From contig SLMY01000141.1 of assembly GCA_007133255.1 (NCBI GenBank), positions 1 through 18,180 on the forward strand: a stretch of 18,180 nt of DNA. Reading direction: 5' to 3'. The notes beneath the pieces were generated by a model. It saw only the letters and a list, made by a program, of their open reading frames with translations, did no database searches and was not told the DNA's origin. The stretch is from Clostridiales bacterium (GTDB taxonomy: Bacteria; Bacillota; Clostridia; Saccharofermentanales; UBA5734). A program made the position numbers and the translations under genes. Below, in pieces: positions 6,563-14,558 of the stretch. The stretch's first letter is position 1, and the number at the start of each line of letters is the position of its first letter.

Positions 6563-8107
6563 ATGGCCAGAAAGAAGCTATATGCCGCCATAGATGTGGG
6601 ATCACATGAAATACAGATGAAAATCGCTGAATTGGCAAAAAGGGAACCGCCAAAAGTAATTGAGTCAATCAGGCGAACGCTGGCGATTGGCACAGATACC
6701 TATACCCGCGGTGAGATCAGCCAGCCGGTCCTTGAATCTTGCATTGAAGTGCTGAATGGTTTTATAAGAGACATGGATGGCTACCGTATTGGTGAGTATA
6801 GAGTCCTTGCCACCAGCGCTTTTCGCGAAGCCTCAAACCAGCTTTACGCGATCGACCAGATCGCCAGGCATTGCGGCTTACAGGTTGATATACTCAGTAA
6901 CAGTGAAGAACGGTATTATCATATGATGTCAACCTGGTCATTGATGCAGGATTTCCCGGAACTAATCAAAGACGGAACTTTAATTGTTGATATCAGTGCC
7001 GGCAGTATTCAGCTGACTGTTTACCATAAAGGTGAGTTTATCTTTTCGCAAAATTTGCTGCTGGGATCACTGCGCATTCGCGAACTGCTTGCCGATCTGG
7101 AAAGAAGAACCGCCAATCTCCCGGCTCTGATGGACGAGTACATCTCTATTGATCTTTCCACTTATCATCTGCATGAGCCAAAAGGGATTGTTTACAAACA
7201 CCTGATTATTACCGGACATGAGCTTGCCTACTTAAGTAAACTGGCTGATCTCGAGGAAGGAGAGGTCGCGCAGATTACGGAGAAAAGTTTTGATAAAATC
7301 TATCACCTGTTGCTGAAAAACAAACCGCTTGATCTGGCGCTTGATTATGATATTCCCGCTGAGCATGCGTCGCTGCTTTTACCGGTGGCGATTATTATGC
7401 GTAAGCTGATCAGCTATACGAAGGCAAAAAACATTTATCTGCCTCGAATCTCACTGGCTGAAGGTGTACTGGTTGAATATGCCTGTAACGATAAGAAATA
7501 CAAATTATCGCATGACTCAAATCAAGACCTGATCGCGGCCAGCCGCCAGCTGGCCAAGCGATTCAAGACGGATAAAGCACATAACGAGGCTGTTGAGCAG
7601 GCCGTTATCCAGTTATTTGATGAGACAGCCCGGCTGCACCGGCTCGATAACCGCTATAAGCTCGTTTTACGCGTCGCGGCCATCTTAAGAGACTGTGGTA
7701 AATATGTTAATATATCACGACATCATGACAGGTCTTTTAATATCATCCTGGCCACTGAGCTGATTGGACTGACAGCCAGAGAACAGACAATCGCCGCGTT
7801 TATTGCCCGCTATCATGGCGGAAATCTGGAGCTCAATGATCCGGAGTTCGCCAGACTGATGCCTGAAGATCAACTGGTGATCGCCAAGCTCACAGCTTTG
7901 CTGCGCCTGGCTGACGCTCTGGATGCCGGACATCAGCAAAAAATCAGGCAGATGGAATTTGATTTTGATAGGCGCAAGATGGTGCTGATAGTAACCGCGG
8001 ATCAGGATCTGACACTGGAGCTTTGGAATATTGACCAGAAGGCGGCTTTATTTGAGCAGGTCTATGGTTATACAGTTGAGATCAAGAGGCGAAAGCAGAA
8101 TCTGTAG
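6563..8107 (+). CDS. Ppx/GppA-family protein with degenerate HD domain (divergent exopolyphosphatase-like)
   Basis: A 514-residue protein. The ATG at 6563 is preferred over an upstream TTG (6548) because AAAGGA lies 6 bases before it. An actin-like Ppx/GppA region spans about 1-300: it starts with AAIDVGSHEIQMKI, keeps the Glu pair in the SNSEER motif (Glu115-116, aligned with SGxEEA), and has DISAGSIQ at 143-150 where classical enzymes have DIGGGSTE. The C-terminal helical region (about 310-505) resembles the HD domain of Ppx, but the expected HD pair reads Arg376-Asp377 in ILRDCGKY. In the family, these enzymes hydrolyse polyphosphate from the end or pppGpp to ppGpp. Its position 43 bases before ppk supports a polyphosphate link. 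Whether it is an enzyme or a sensor is open, given the altered motifs. Confidence 0.85.
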   Translation: MARKKLYAAIDVGSHEIQMKIAELAKREPPKVIESIRRTLAIGTDTYTRGEISQPVLESCIEVLNGFIRDMDGYRIGEYRVLATSAFREASNQLYAIDQIARHCGLQVDILSNSEERYYHMMSTWSLMQDFPELIKDGTLIVDISAGSIQLTVYHKGEFIFSQNLLLGSLRIRELLADLERRTANLPALMDEYISIDLSTYHLHEPKGIVYKHLIITGHELAYLSKLADLEEGEVAQITEKSFDKIYHLLLKNKPLDLALDYDIPAEHASLLLPVAIIMRKLISYTKAKNIYLPRISLAEGVLVEYACNDKKYKLSHDSNQDLIAASRQLAKRFKTDKAHNEAVEQAVIQLFDETARLHRLDNRYKLVLRVAAILRDCGKYVNISRHHDRSFNIILATELIGLTAREQTIAAFIARYHGGNLELNDPEFARLMPEDQLVIAKLTALLRLADALDAGHQQKIRQMEFDFDRRKMVLIVTADQDLTLELWNIDQKAALFEQVYGYTVEIKRRKQNL

Positions 8108-8150
8108 CAGATGTGGCAAAAGAGAAACCTGACAAGAGGAGGCCCGGCAA

Positions 8151-10394
8151 GTGAAATCAGAAGAAAAGAACATGCTTGAGCAGGATAGCCGTTTTATAAA
8201 CCGCGAACTAAGCTGGCTGGAGTTTAACGAGCGCGTGCTTGATGAGGCGAGAGATAAACAAAATCCGCTGCTGGAACGCGTTAAGTTTCTTGGCATCACC
8301 TGTTCGAATCTGGATGAGTTTTTCATGATCCGTGTGGCTTCACTGAAGGACATGGTTCATGCCGACTATACAAAGCCTGACCCGGCCGGGCTGACGCCCG
8401 GCATGCAGCTGGAAGCGATTTCAGAGCGGACCCATCAAATGATGTCACGCCAGTATTCAACCTTTAATCGTGTTTTAAAGCCGGCACTCAAGGAAAGTAA
8501 GATTATTTTTAAGAACCGCAAAGAACTTAACAGGGAACAAGAGCAGTACCTTGAAACGTATTTCAATACCACCGTTTATCCAATCCTGACACCTATGGCT
8601 GTTGACGCGGCCCGGCCTTTCCCGCTGATCAGCAACCAGTCGCTGAACATATGTGTTGAGATTGAGAAGATGCCGGCTGATTCCGGTTACGATGAGTCCG
8701 GCTATGCCATTGTCCAGGTGCCATCTGTTCTGCCGCGTCTGGTTAAGCTGCCGGACCCGGATCATAAAACTTTTATCTTTCTCGAAGATATCATCCGCCA
8801 TTTTATGAAGCGCCTGTTTCACAATGTTGTCATTGGCGGCGCGTGCTGCTTCCGAATTATGCGAAATGCTGATCTGGACATAGAAGAGGAGGAAGCAGCT
8901 GATCTGCTGACCGAAATAAAAAAACAGCTTAAACAGCGTCAATGGGGCGAAGTGATCAGGCTTGAGATTGAAGAGGGTTTTGACAAGGCGATGCTCCGGC
9001 AGATCAGCCAGGCGATGGGTATTGATAAGCTTGATATTTATACCTTGAATGGTCCGCTCGATCTAACGTGCCTCAATCAGCTTTGCAAGCTGCCTGACAT
9101 GGACGAACACCGATACACGCCTTATGAAGGACAGGCTAATCCGCTGCTGCAGGATGTGGACCTGTTTGAGGCGATTCGCCAGAAAGATATCCTTCTGCAT
9201 CACCCCTTTGAAGCTTTCGATCCAATCATTGAACTGGTGCGCCGCGCGGCTGAAGACCCGAACGTGCTGGCGATCAAGCAGACTTTGTACCGGGTCAGCG
9301 GCCAGTCACCGGTGATTCAGTATCTGGCTGAGGCTGCTGAACGAGGCAAACAGGTGATGGTCCTGGTTGAGCTGAAGGCCAGGTTTGACGAGGAGAATAA
9401 TATCCAGTGGGCCAGAAAACTGGAGCAGGCCGGCTGCCATGTCATTTATGGCCAGGTGGGTCTCAAGACGCACAGTAAAATCACACTGGTGGTGCGGCGG
9501 GACGAAGATGGTATACGACGCTATGTCCACCTTGGGACCGGCAACTATAACGATATTACCGCGCAGTTGTATACAGATTTTGGCATGCTGACATGTTCCG
9601 AGAGTATCGGTGCTGACGCGTCGGCTTTTTTTAACATGCTTTCCGGTTACTCAGCACCGCTTACCTGGCATAAACTGGTGCCGGCACCTTTCTGGATGAG
9701 AAAGGAATTTGAACGGCGTATTTTGCAGGAACAGCGACTGGCACAGGCCGGCCGTCCGGCACGGATCATTGTCAAGACTAATTCACTGGTGGATCCGGCG
9801 ATCATTGACTGCCTTTATCAAGCATCGCAGGCCGGGGTTAAGATTGACCTGATTGTCAGGGGGATCTGCTGCCTGCGGGCCGGTGTTCCCGGGTTATCAG
9901 AAAATATCACGGTACGCAGCATTATTGGTCGTTTTCTGGAACACAGCCGGATCTATTATTTCCTCAATGACGGCCAGGAGGATCTTTTCCTGTCCAGCGC
10001 TGACTGGATGCCAAGAAATCTGGACCGGCGCATCGAACTGCTGTTCCCGCTGGAAGACGCGCAGGTCCGCGACCGCGTGATGGAAGTGATCGACCTTCAG
10101 CTTGCTGATACAATGAAAGCAAGAATCATGAAACCAAACGGCCAGTATACACGGGTTGATAAACGTGGCAAACAGGCGATCGACAGCCAGTGGGCCCTAT
10201 GCGCCGCCGCGGTAAAAGCGGCAGAGCAGAGTGCCGAAGAAACCATGGCATACCGGTTTCAGCCTATTCTTTCGCCCACTACTGACGCGGCTGATGACAC
10301 CACTCCTGAGGATATGACCATCATCCGAACAGCAAAAGAAGCTCACGAGAATGATAACAAGCTTCTCGATGAGCCTGATATGGAAGATGATTGA
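8151..10394 (+). CDS. ppk1: Polyphosphate kinase 1
   Basis: It transfers the gamma-phosphate of ATP to growing polyphosphate chains, and can run in reverse to make ATP. At 747 residues it is slightly longer than the usual 690-720. The N-terminal domain opens with FINRELSWLEFNERVLDEA; the catalytic core has AIKQTLYRVS, the histidine that becomes phosphorylated in KTHSK (His441), LGTGNYND, and the second active-site histidine in FLEHSRIYYF (His598). The GTG start at 8151 has AGAGGAGG 8 bases upstream; a later ATG at 8172 lacks a comparable site. The last 50 or so residues form an acidic tail (TTDAADDTTPED, then DEPDMEDD), not part of the catalytic fold. It is co-directional with the Ppx-like gene and ends 17 bp from a converging gene. 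Confidence 0.96.
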   Translation: MKSEEKNMLEQDSRFINRELSWLEFNERVLDEARDKQNPLLERVKFLGITCSNLDEFFMIRVASLKDMVHADYTKPDPAGLTPGMQLEAISERTHQMMSRQYSTFNRVLKPALKESKIIFKNRKELNREQEQYLETYFNTTVYPILTPMAVDAARPFPLISNQSLNICVEIEKMPADSGYDESGYAIVQVPSVLPRLVKLPDPDHKTFIFLEDIIRHFMKRLFHNVVIGGACCFRIMRNADLDIEEEEAADLLTEIKKQLKQRQWGEVIRLEIEEGFDKAMLRQISQAMGIDKLDIYTLNGPLDLTCLNQLCKLPDMDEHRYTPYEGQANPLLQDVDLFEAIRQKDILLHHPFEAFDPIIELVRRAAEDPNVLAIKQTLYRVSGQSPVIQYLAEAAERGKQVMVLVELKARFDEENNIQWARKLEQAGCHVIYGQVGLKTHSKITLVVRRDEDGIRRYVHLGTGNYNDITAQLYTDFGMLTCSESIGADASAFFNMLSGYSAPLTWHKLVPAPFWMRKEFERRILQEQRLAQAGRPARIIVKTNSLVDPAIIDCLYQASQAGVKIDLIVRGICCLRAGVPGLSENITVRSIIGRFLEHSRIYYFLNDGQEDLFLSSADWMPRNLDRRIELLFPLEDAQVRDRVMEVIDLQLADTMKARIMKPNGQYTRVDKRGKQAIDSQWALCAAAVKAAEQSAEETMAYRFQPILSPTTDAADDTTPEDMTIIRTAKEAHENDNKLLDEPDMEDD

Positions 10395-10411
10395 AAACGA
10401 GCAGGCGAATC

Positions 10412-10774
10412 TTAAGTGTGCTGACGATCGTCCAGGATAAAAGACAGATCATTGTCCGCGTCCTGGGCGTCATTATTTTCAGAAGTCTCGGTCATCTCGG
10501 GATCAGCCATATCTTCCAGCAAATCTTCAGGGAGGATAAAACGAACGAAAATGTAGCTGAGAATACCCAGGACAATAAACATGCTGACAATCACAACACC
10601 AGTCCAGAAACAGCCAAGCGCGCTGCCTTTGATGATGGCTTTATTTCTTTGCCGCTTCTGTTCTTTTGTCAGCGGAACACGGTTGTTCGGGTTCGCGGAA
10701 TATAAAAAAGCACCACATTTTTTACAGACGCTTTTTCCTTGTTGATTTTCAGTTCCGCATTTGGAACACTTCAT
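10412..10774 (-). CDS. Small zinc-ribbon membrane protein, function unknown
   Basis: A 120-residue protein. Two CxxC knuckles (Cys3/Cys6 and Cys17/Cys20) form a predicted zinc ribbon at the very N-terminus. A basic stretch (KEQKRQRNKAIIK, 37-49) precedes one hydrophobic segment (about 54-78), which should span the membrane; the basic residues suggest the ribbon stays in the cytoplasm. The tail after about residue 82 is strongly acidic and probably disordered. The ATG has GGAGGTAG upstream. Zinc-ribbon plus single-membrane-helix proteins are common in Bacillota and mostly uncharacterised. It converges on ppk with no obvious terminator between them. Confidence 0.75.
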   Translation of the reverse strand: MKCSKCGTENQQGKSVCKKCGAFLYSANPNNRVPLTKEQKRQRNKAIIKGSALGCFWTGVVIVSMFIVLGILSYIFVRFILPEDLLEDMADPEMTETSENNDAQDADNDLSFILDDRQHT

Positions 10775-10867
10775 GACACTACCTCCGGCCAGACAATCTA
10801 TTTTTCTTTATACACCAGAACACAGCTTATGTATAGTCATGATACAATGTCTGTCCAGTGAACACCC

Positions 10868-10876
10868 ATTATAACA
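10868..10876 (-). promoter_or_regulatory. Candidate extended -10 promoter of the zinc-ribbon gene
   Basis: Reading the minus strand, TGTTATAAT is a perfect -10 with the TGn extension, about 90 bases upstream of the ATG. The -35 is poor, as expected for extended -10 promoters. A second possibility closer to the gene is TGGACA with TATACA at 16-bp spacing. Confidence 0.45.
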
Positions 10877-10980
10877 TGAGATATTCTGCCTGCGTGAAGA
10901 TCATGGACGTGAATTTTTCTTGAAGATTTAAGGCGCGATTATGAAGCTGGTTTCAGACACGGTCCGGCCGGCTGCTTTAG

Positions 10981-11009
10981 TTGACAGAAGGGCGGATTCG
11001 ATGTTAAAT
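10981..11009 (+). promoter_or_regulatory. Candidate promoter of the argS operon
   Basis: A perfect TTGACA (10981-10986) lies 17 bp from TTAAAT (11004-11009; 4 of 6 matches). A second TTGACA overlaps at 11009-11014 but has no fitting -10. The leader would be about 90 bases. Confidence 0.45.
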
Positions 11010-11105
11010 TGACACGATATAAGATTATGAAAATTCAGCAGAACAAGTATATACTGATTATCAGGGAATAGAACCAAATCAGCAACAGGATACGGGGGAA
11101 CAGAC

Positions 11106-12836
11106 ATGGATTTTCGCGTCAGAATTATTGAATGGCTGGCTGAGCAGACAAGCTTGCCCCAGGAACAACTGTCAGAATGGCTTGAGGTACCACCGCAGCC
11201 GGCATTGGGAGATTACGCATTTCCCTGTTTTCGTCTGGCCAGAACCATGCGTCAGGCACCGCCTGTAATAGCCGCCAGCCTGGCAAAAAAAGCGCCTGTG
11301 GGCCAGGACTGGCTGGAGCGCGTTGAAGCTGTGGGCGGTTATCTGAATTTCTTTATGAACCGCGCCAGCTTTATCAGCCGGACCATAAGCGCCGTACTTC
11401 GCGCGGAGACACCGCTGGCCGCGTCGGATGAAGGCCAGGGAAAAAACGTGATTGTTGAGTACTCATCACCTAATATCGCCAAGCCATTCCATGTTGGTCA
11501 TGCTTTTACAACTATTTTGGGTCACGCCTTGTACAAAATCTACGACCGGCTTGGCTATAACGCTATCCGGATGAATCATCTGGGCGATTATGGTACACAG
11601 TTTGGCAAGCTGATCGTTGCTTATCGGCTATGGGGCGATGAAGCGGCACTGCTCAAAGAGCCGATCAAGGAACTGCTGCGGATCTATGTGCTGTTTCATG
11701 ATCAGGCAAAAGATAAACCTGAACTTGAACACCAGGCCCGGGAAGCGTTCCGAAACCTGGAGGATGGCGCTGACGAGGAAGTAAAGCTCTGGAAACGCTT
11801 CAGAGACCTGAGTCTGGAAGCGTTTAACAGTGTGTATGAGCGGCTGGGCGTCTCTTTTGATTATTTTTATGGAGAGAGCTTTTATTCTGATAAAATTTCT
11901 GAAGTTGTCAATTTACTGAATGAAAAAGAGGTAATGGTTGAAAGTGAAGGCGCGCAGGTTGTTATGCTTGATGAGTATGACCTGCCGCCCTGCATCATCC
12001 TGAAGTCGGACGGAACGACTATTTACGCCTCTCGTGACCTGGCGGCTGTTTTGTTTCGCGAAAAGACATGGTCATTCGAGCGTAATATTTATGTGGTGGG
12101 CATGCCCCAGGCGCTTCATTTCAGGCAGGTTTTTTCAGTTCTTGACAAAGCGGGTGTTGAAGCGGCAAAGCGCTGTGTACATGTAGGTTTCGGCCTGGTT
12201 AAGTTTCCAGACCGCAAGCTGTCCACACGCAGCGGCGACGTGATTTTTCTTGAAGACCTGCTGCAGGAAAGTGTTGATAAAACACTTGATATTATTCGCA
12301 GGAACGACCAGCTGCGCCAGGCTGATATGAGTGAAGAAGAGATGCGACAGGTTGCGGAGAAAATTGGCATCGGCGCGATTATCTATACCTTCCTGAAAAA
12401 CGGACGCGAACGTGACATTGTCTTTTCATGGGATGAGATGCTGGATTTTGATGGTGATTCCGCGCCTTATGTACAATATACCTACGCACGTGCGCGCAGC
12501 ATTCTGCGCAAGGCGGGTTCGGATGCCGCTGTTGCTGCTGCTGATCTGGAACAGCTGTCGCTGCTGGGTAATGATGATGAGTTTGCCCTGGCTAAGCTGA
12601 TCGACGGTTATTCAGCGGCTGTACGAAAAGCGGCACAGGCGTATGAACCTTATATGGTAGTCCGGCACGTTACCACGCTGGCGCGTGCTTTTAATAAATA
12701 TTATAACCAGACGTCTATTTTGAGAACAGAAGACCCGGCGCTTCGGGTGGCCCGCCTGATTTTGCTTCAGGCTGTTTGTGAAACAATCAGAAGCGGACTC
12801 GAACTGGTTGGCATTGAAGTTGTAGAGCGGATGTAA
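11106..12836 (+). CDS. argS: Arginyl-tRNA synthetase
   Basis: It charges tRNA-Arg with arginine, using ATP. The 576-residue length is normal for bacterial ArgRS (about 550-590). The N-terminal tRNA-binding domain includes LGDYAFPCFRLA. The class I signature HIGH is HVGH (129-132) in VEYSSPNIAKPFHVGHAF, followed by NHLGDYGTQFGKL. The second signature region is KLSTRSGDV (from Lys371), the usual ArgRS variant of KMSKS. The C-terminal anticodon-binding DALR domain is marked by YVQYTYARARSILRKA and ends in LVGIEVVERM. GGGGGAA precedes the ATG. It leads a compact plus-strand gene run; the next gene starts two bases after its stop, so the two are probably translationally coupled. Confidence 0.97.
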   Translation: MDFRVRIIEWLAEQTSLPQEQLSEWLEVPPQPALGDYAFPCFRLARTMRQAPPVIAASLAKKAPVGQDWLERVEAVGGYLNFFMNRASFISRTISAVLRAETPLAASDEGQGKNVIVEYSSPNIAKPFHVGHAFTTILGHALYKIYDRLGYNAIRMNHLGDYGTQFGKLIVAYRLWGDEAALLKEPIKELLRIYVLFHDQAKDKPELEHQAREAFRNLEDGADEEVKLWKRFRDLSLEAFNSVYERLGVSFDYFYGESFYSDKISEVVNLLNEKEVMVESEGAQVVMLDEYDLPPCIILKSDGTTIYASRDLAAVLFREKTWSFERNIYVVGMPQALHFRQVFSVLDKAGVEAAKRCVHVGFGLVKFPDRKLSTRSGDVIFLEDLLQESVDKTLDIIRRNDQLRQADMSEEEMRQVAEKIGIGAIIYTFLKNGRERDIVFSWDEMLDFDGDSAPYVQYTYARARSILRKAGSDAAVAAADLEQLSLLGNDDEFALAKLIDGYSAAVRKAAQAYEPYMVVRHVTTLARAFNKYYNQTSILRTEDPALRVARLILLQAVCETIRSGLELVGIEVVERM

Positions 12837-12838
12837 AC

Positions 12839-14536
12839 ATGGCAGGACAAGTATATCAGTCTTTTTCAAGTCTTCCATATGAACGGGCTGATCTGGCTGA
12901 AATTGACCAGAAGCTGCGGCGGGCCCGCCTGCGCAGCCGTCTGGCGATGAAACCGGAATCGGCTGTTCGGGCGGTTTTTGATGCCCAGCAGGCTCTTTTG
13001 CAATATCACCAGGCATCGACACTGGCCCGAATCCGGCACGATCAGAAAACCAGTGATCCGTATTACCTCGCGGAGCGTGATTTTTATGACCAGGCCGACC
13101 CAAAAGTTGATCAGATGAAACAGGCGTTTTTCCATGCCATGCGCGCGTCACGTTTTCAAAAAGAAATTACTGAACGGTTTGGCGGCCATATTTTCCGCAA
13201 GGCTGTGAATATGGAGCAGATTATCCAGCCGATTATCATGCAGGATCTTGTCCGGGAGAATAAACTGATCAGCCAGTATGAGCAGCTTATGTCAGAAGCT
13301 GCAGCTGATTTTGGCGACAAAACGTACAGTTTCGAACAGCTAAGTGTGTTTCTGGAGTCTAGTGACCGCCAGACCAGGAAAGATGCCTGGCAGGCACGCT
13401 CTGCCTGGCTGATACGGCATCAGGAACGGCTGGATGAGATTTATGATCAGCTGGTGCGGCTGCGGACTCGGATGAGCAATAAACTTCATTTTAATCACTT
13501 TACGGATGTTGGCTACCGGCGTATGGAGCGTTTTGATTATGGACCGGAGCAGGTCGCGGCTGTCAGAGACGCGGTTAAGCGCTATATTGTTCCGATGACA
13601 AAAGAAATCAGGCGTCTTCAGAAAAAACGGCTGAATGTGGATTCATTATACACGTATGACTGGCCTTGTCTTTTTCGCGAAGGAAATCCGCAGACTGTCT
13701 GTGATAAGCAGGACGTTCCGCTTCTGGCCGCCCACGCCATGGCCGATCTGACAGGCCGGCATCCGTCTTTGCTGGCTCAGATGCTGGAGCTGGGTTATGT
13801 GGATCTTTACGCCAGACGGCATAAAACCCCCGGAGCCTACTGCGAGATGTTTTATGAGCCGGGCCTGCCGTTTATCATGCAAAACGCTTCCGGCACGGCC
13901 GATGACGTGTTTGTCCTCATGCATGAGGCCGGGCATGCCTATGCCGCGATCAGCAGTTTGCCGAAGATGTCATTGATAGATTGCCATATGCCTTCACTTG
14001 ATATTTGTGAAATACATTCAACCGCGTTTGAATACTTGTCGTATCCCTATATGGAGCGTTTTTTCGGCCAGATGGCTGAACAGGTCTGCCTGATGCACCT
14101 GACACAGGCGCTGCTGTTTTTGCCGTATGGCTGTATGGTGGATGAGTTTCAGCACCAGGTTTACGCGCAGCCGGAAATGGGCACAGCGCAGCGCCATAAG
14201 CTCTGGCGAGAGCTGGAAGCGATCTATCAGCCTGATACTTTGTATGACCAGGACCCGTTTTTTGAAAAAGGAGGTGCCTGGCAGCTCAAAGGGCATATCT
14301 ACTCGGATCCTTTCTATTATATTGACTATGTGCTCGCTCAGCTGGTCGCGCTCGATTTATGGCAAAAATCGCTGATAGACCCGGGTGAGGCATTTCGTTA
14401 TTACGACAAATTGTGCCAGCTGGGCGGCTGTCATACACTTTCTGAAAGCCTGGAAATAGCAGGACTTCCTTCACCGTTCAACCCTGCGACCCTGAAAAAA
14501 CTAGCTTATACAGCTTGCGATTTTCTATCGCTGTAA
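12839..14536 (+). CDS. M3-family oligoendopeptidase (PepF-like)
   Basis: A cytoplasmic zinc peptidase that cuts short peptides, 565 residues, typical of oligoendopeptidase F and related M3 enzymes. The zinc site is HEAGH (His362, Glu363 catalytic, His366), and the third ligand is Glu391 in CEIHS, 29 residues after His362, the spacing known from M3 enzymes. The family features YGPEQV, the motif PGAYCEMF about 40 residues before the zinc site, and the C-terminal YYIDYVLAQLVAL are present. The N-terminal half is helical and charged, as in relatives. The start is 2 bp after the argS stop with no strong ribosome binding site, pointing to coupled translation. The specific substrate is unknown. Confidence 0.92.
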   Translation: MAGQVYQSFSSLPYERADLAEIDQKLRRARLRSRLAMKPESAVRAVFDAQQALLQYHQASTLARIRHDQKTSDPYYLAERDFYDQADPKVDQMKQAFFHAMRASRFQKEITERFGGHIFRKAVNMEQIIQPIIMQDLVRENKLISQYEQLMSEAAADFGDKTYSFEQLSVFLESSDRQTRKDAWQARSAWLIRHQERLDEIYDQLVRLRTRMSNKLHFNHFTDVGYRRMERFDYGPEQVAAVRDAVKRYIVPMTKEIRRLQKKRLNVDSLYTYDWPCLFREGNPQTVCDKQDVPLLAAHAMADLTGRHPSLLAQMLELGYVDLYARRHKTPGAYCEMFYEPGLPFIMQNASGTADDVFVLMHEAGHAYAAISSLPKMSLIDCHMPSLDICEIHSTAFEYLSYPYMERFFGQMAEQVCLMHLTQALLFLPYGCMVDEFQHQVYAQPEMGTAQRHKLWRELEAIYQPDTLYDQDPFFEKGGAWQLKGHIYSDPFYYIDYVLAQLVALDLWQKSLIDPGEAFRYYDKLCQLGGCHTLSESLEIAGLPSPFNPATLKKLAYTACDFLSL

Positions 14537-14558
14537 AATGACTGTTCAAGGAGCCAGC

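Larger units (their letters stand above)
10775..11105. other. 331-bp divergent intergenic region
   Basis: It separates the minus-strand zinc-ribbon gene from argS. It holds candidate promoters for both directions and a possible 23-codon open frame (10941-11012) on the plus strand. I looked for a T-box leader, which is common before aminoacyl-tRNA synthetase genes, and saw neither the specifier-box context nor the TGGNACCGCG antiterminator motif. No terminator hairpin is clear. Confidence 0.6.

Noticed and set aside
2000..7000. Frequent GCGATC/GATCGC words, as in HIP1-type repeats
   Set aside because: The full octamer GCGATCGC is rare here; the shorter word is explained by codon use (GCG-ATC, Ala-Ile and similar).
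10391..10705. 104-codon plus-strand frame overlapping the end of ppk
   Set aside because: Antisense to the zinc-ribbon gene, whose CxxC pairs, membrane helix and ribosome binding site make it the real one.
10775..11105. T-box riboswitch before argS
   Set aside because: No conserved T-box sequence and no antiterminator/terminator pair could be found.
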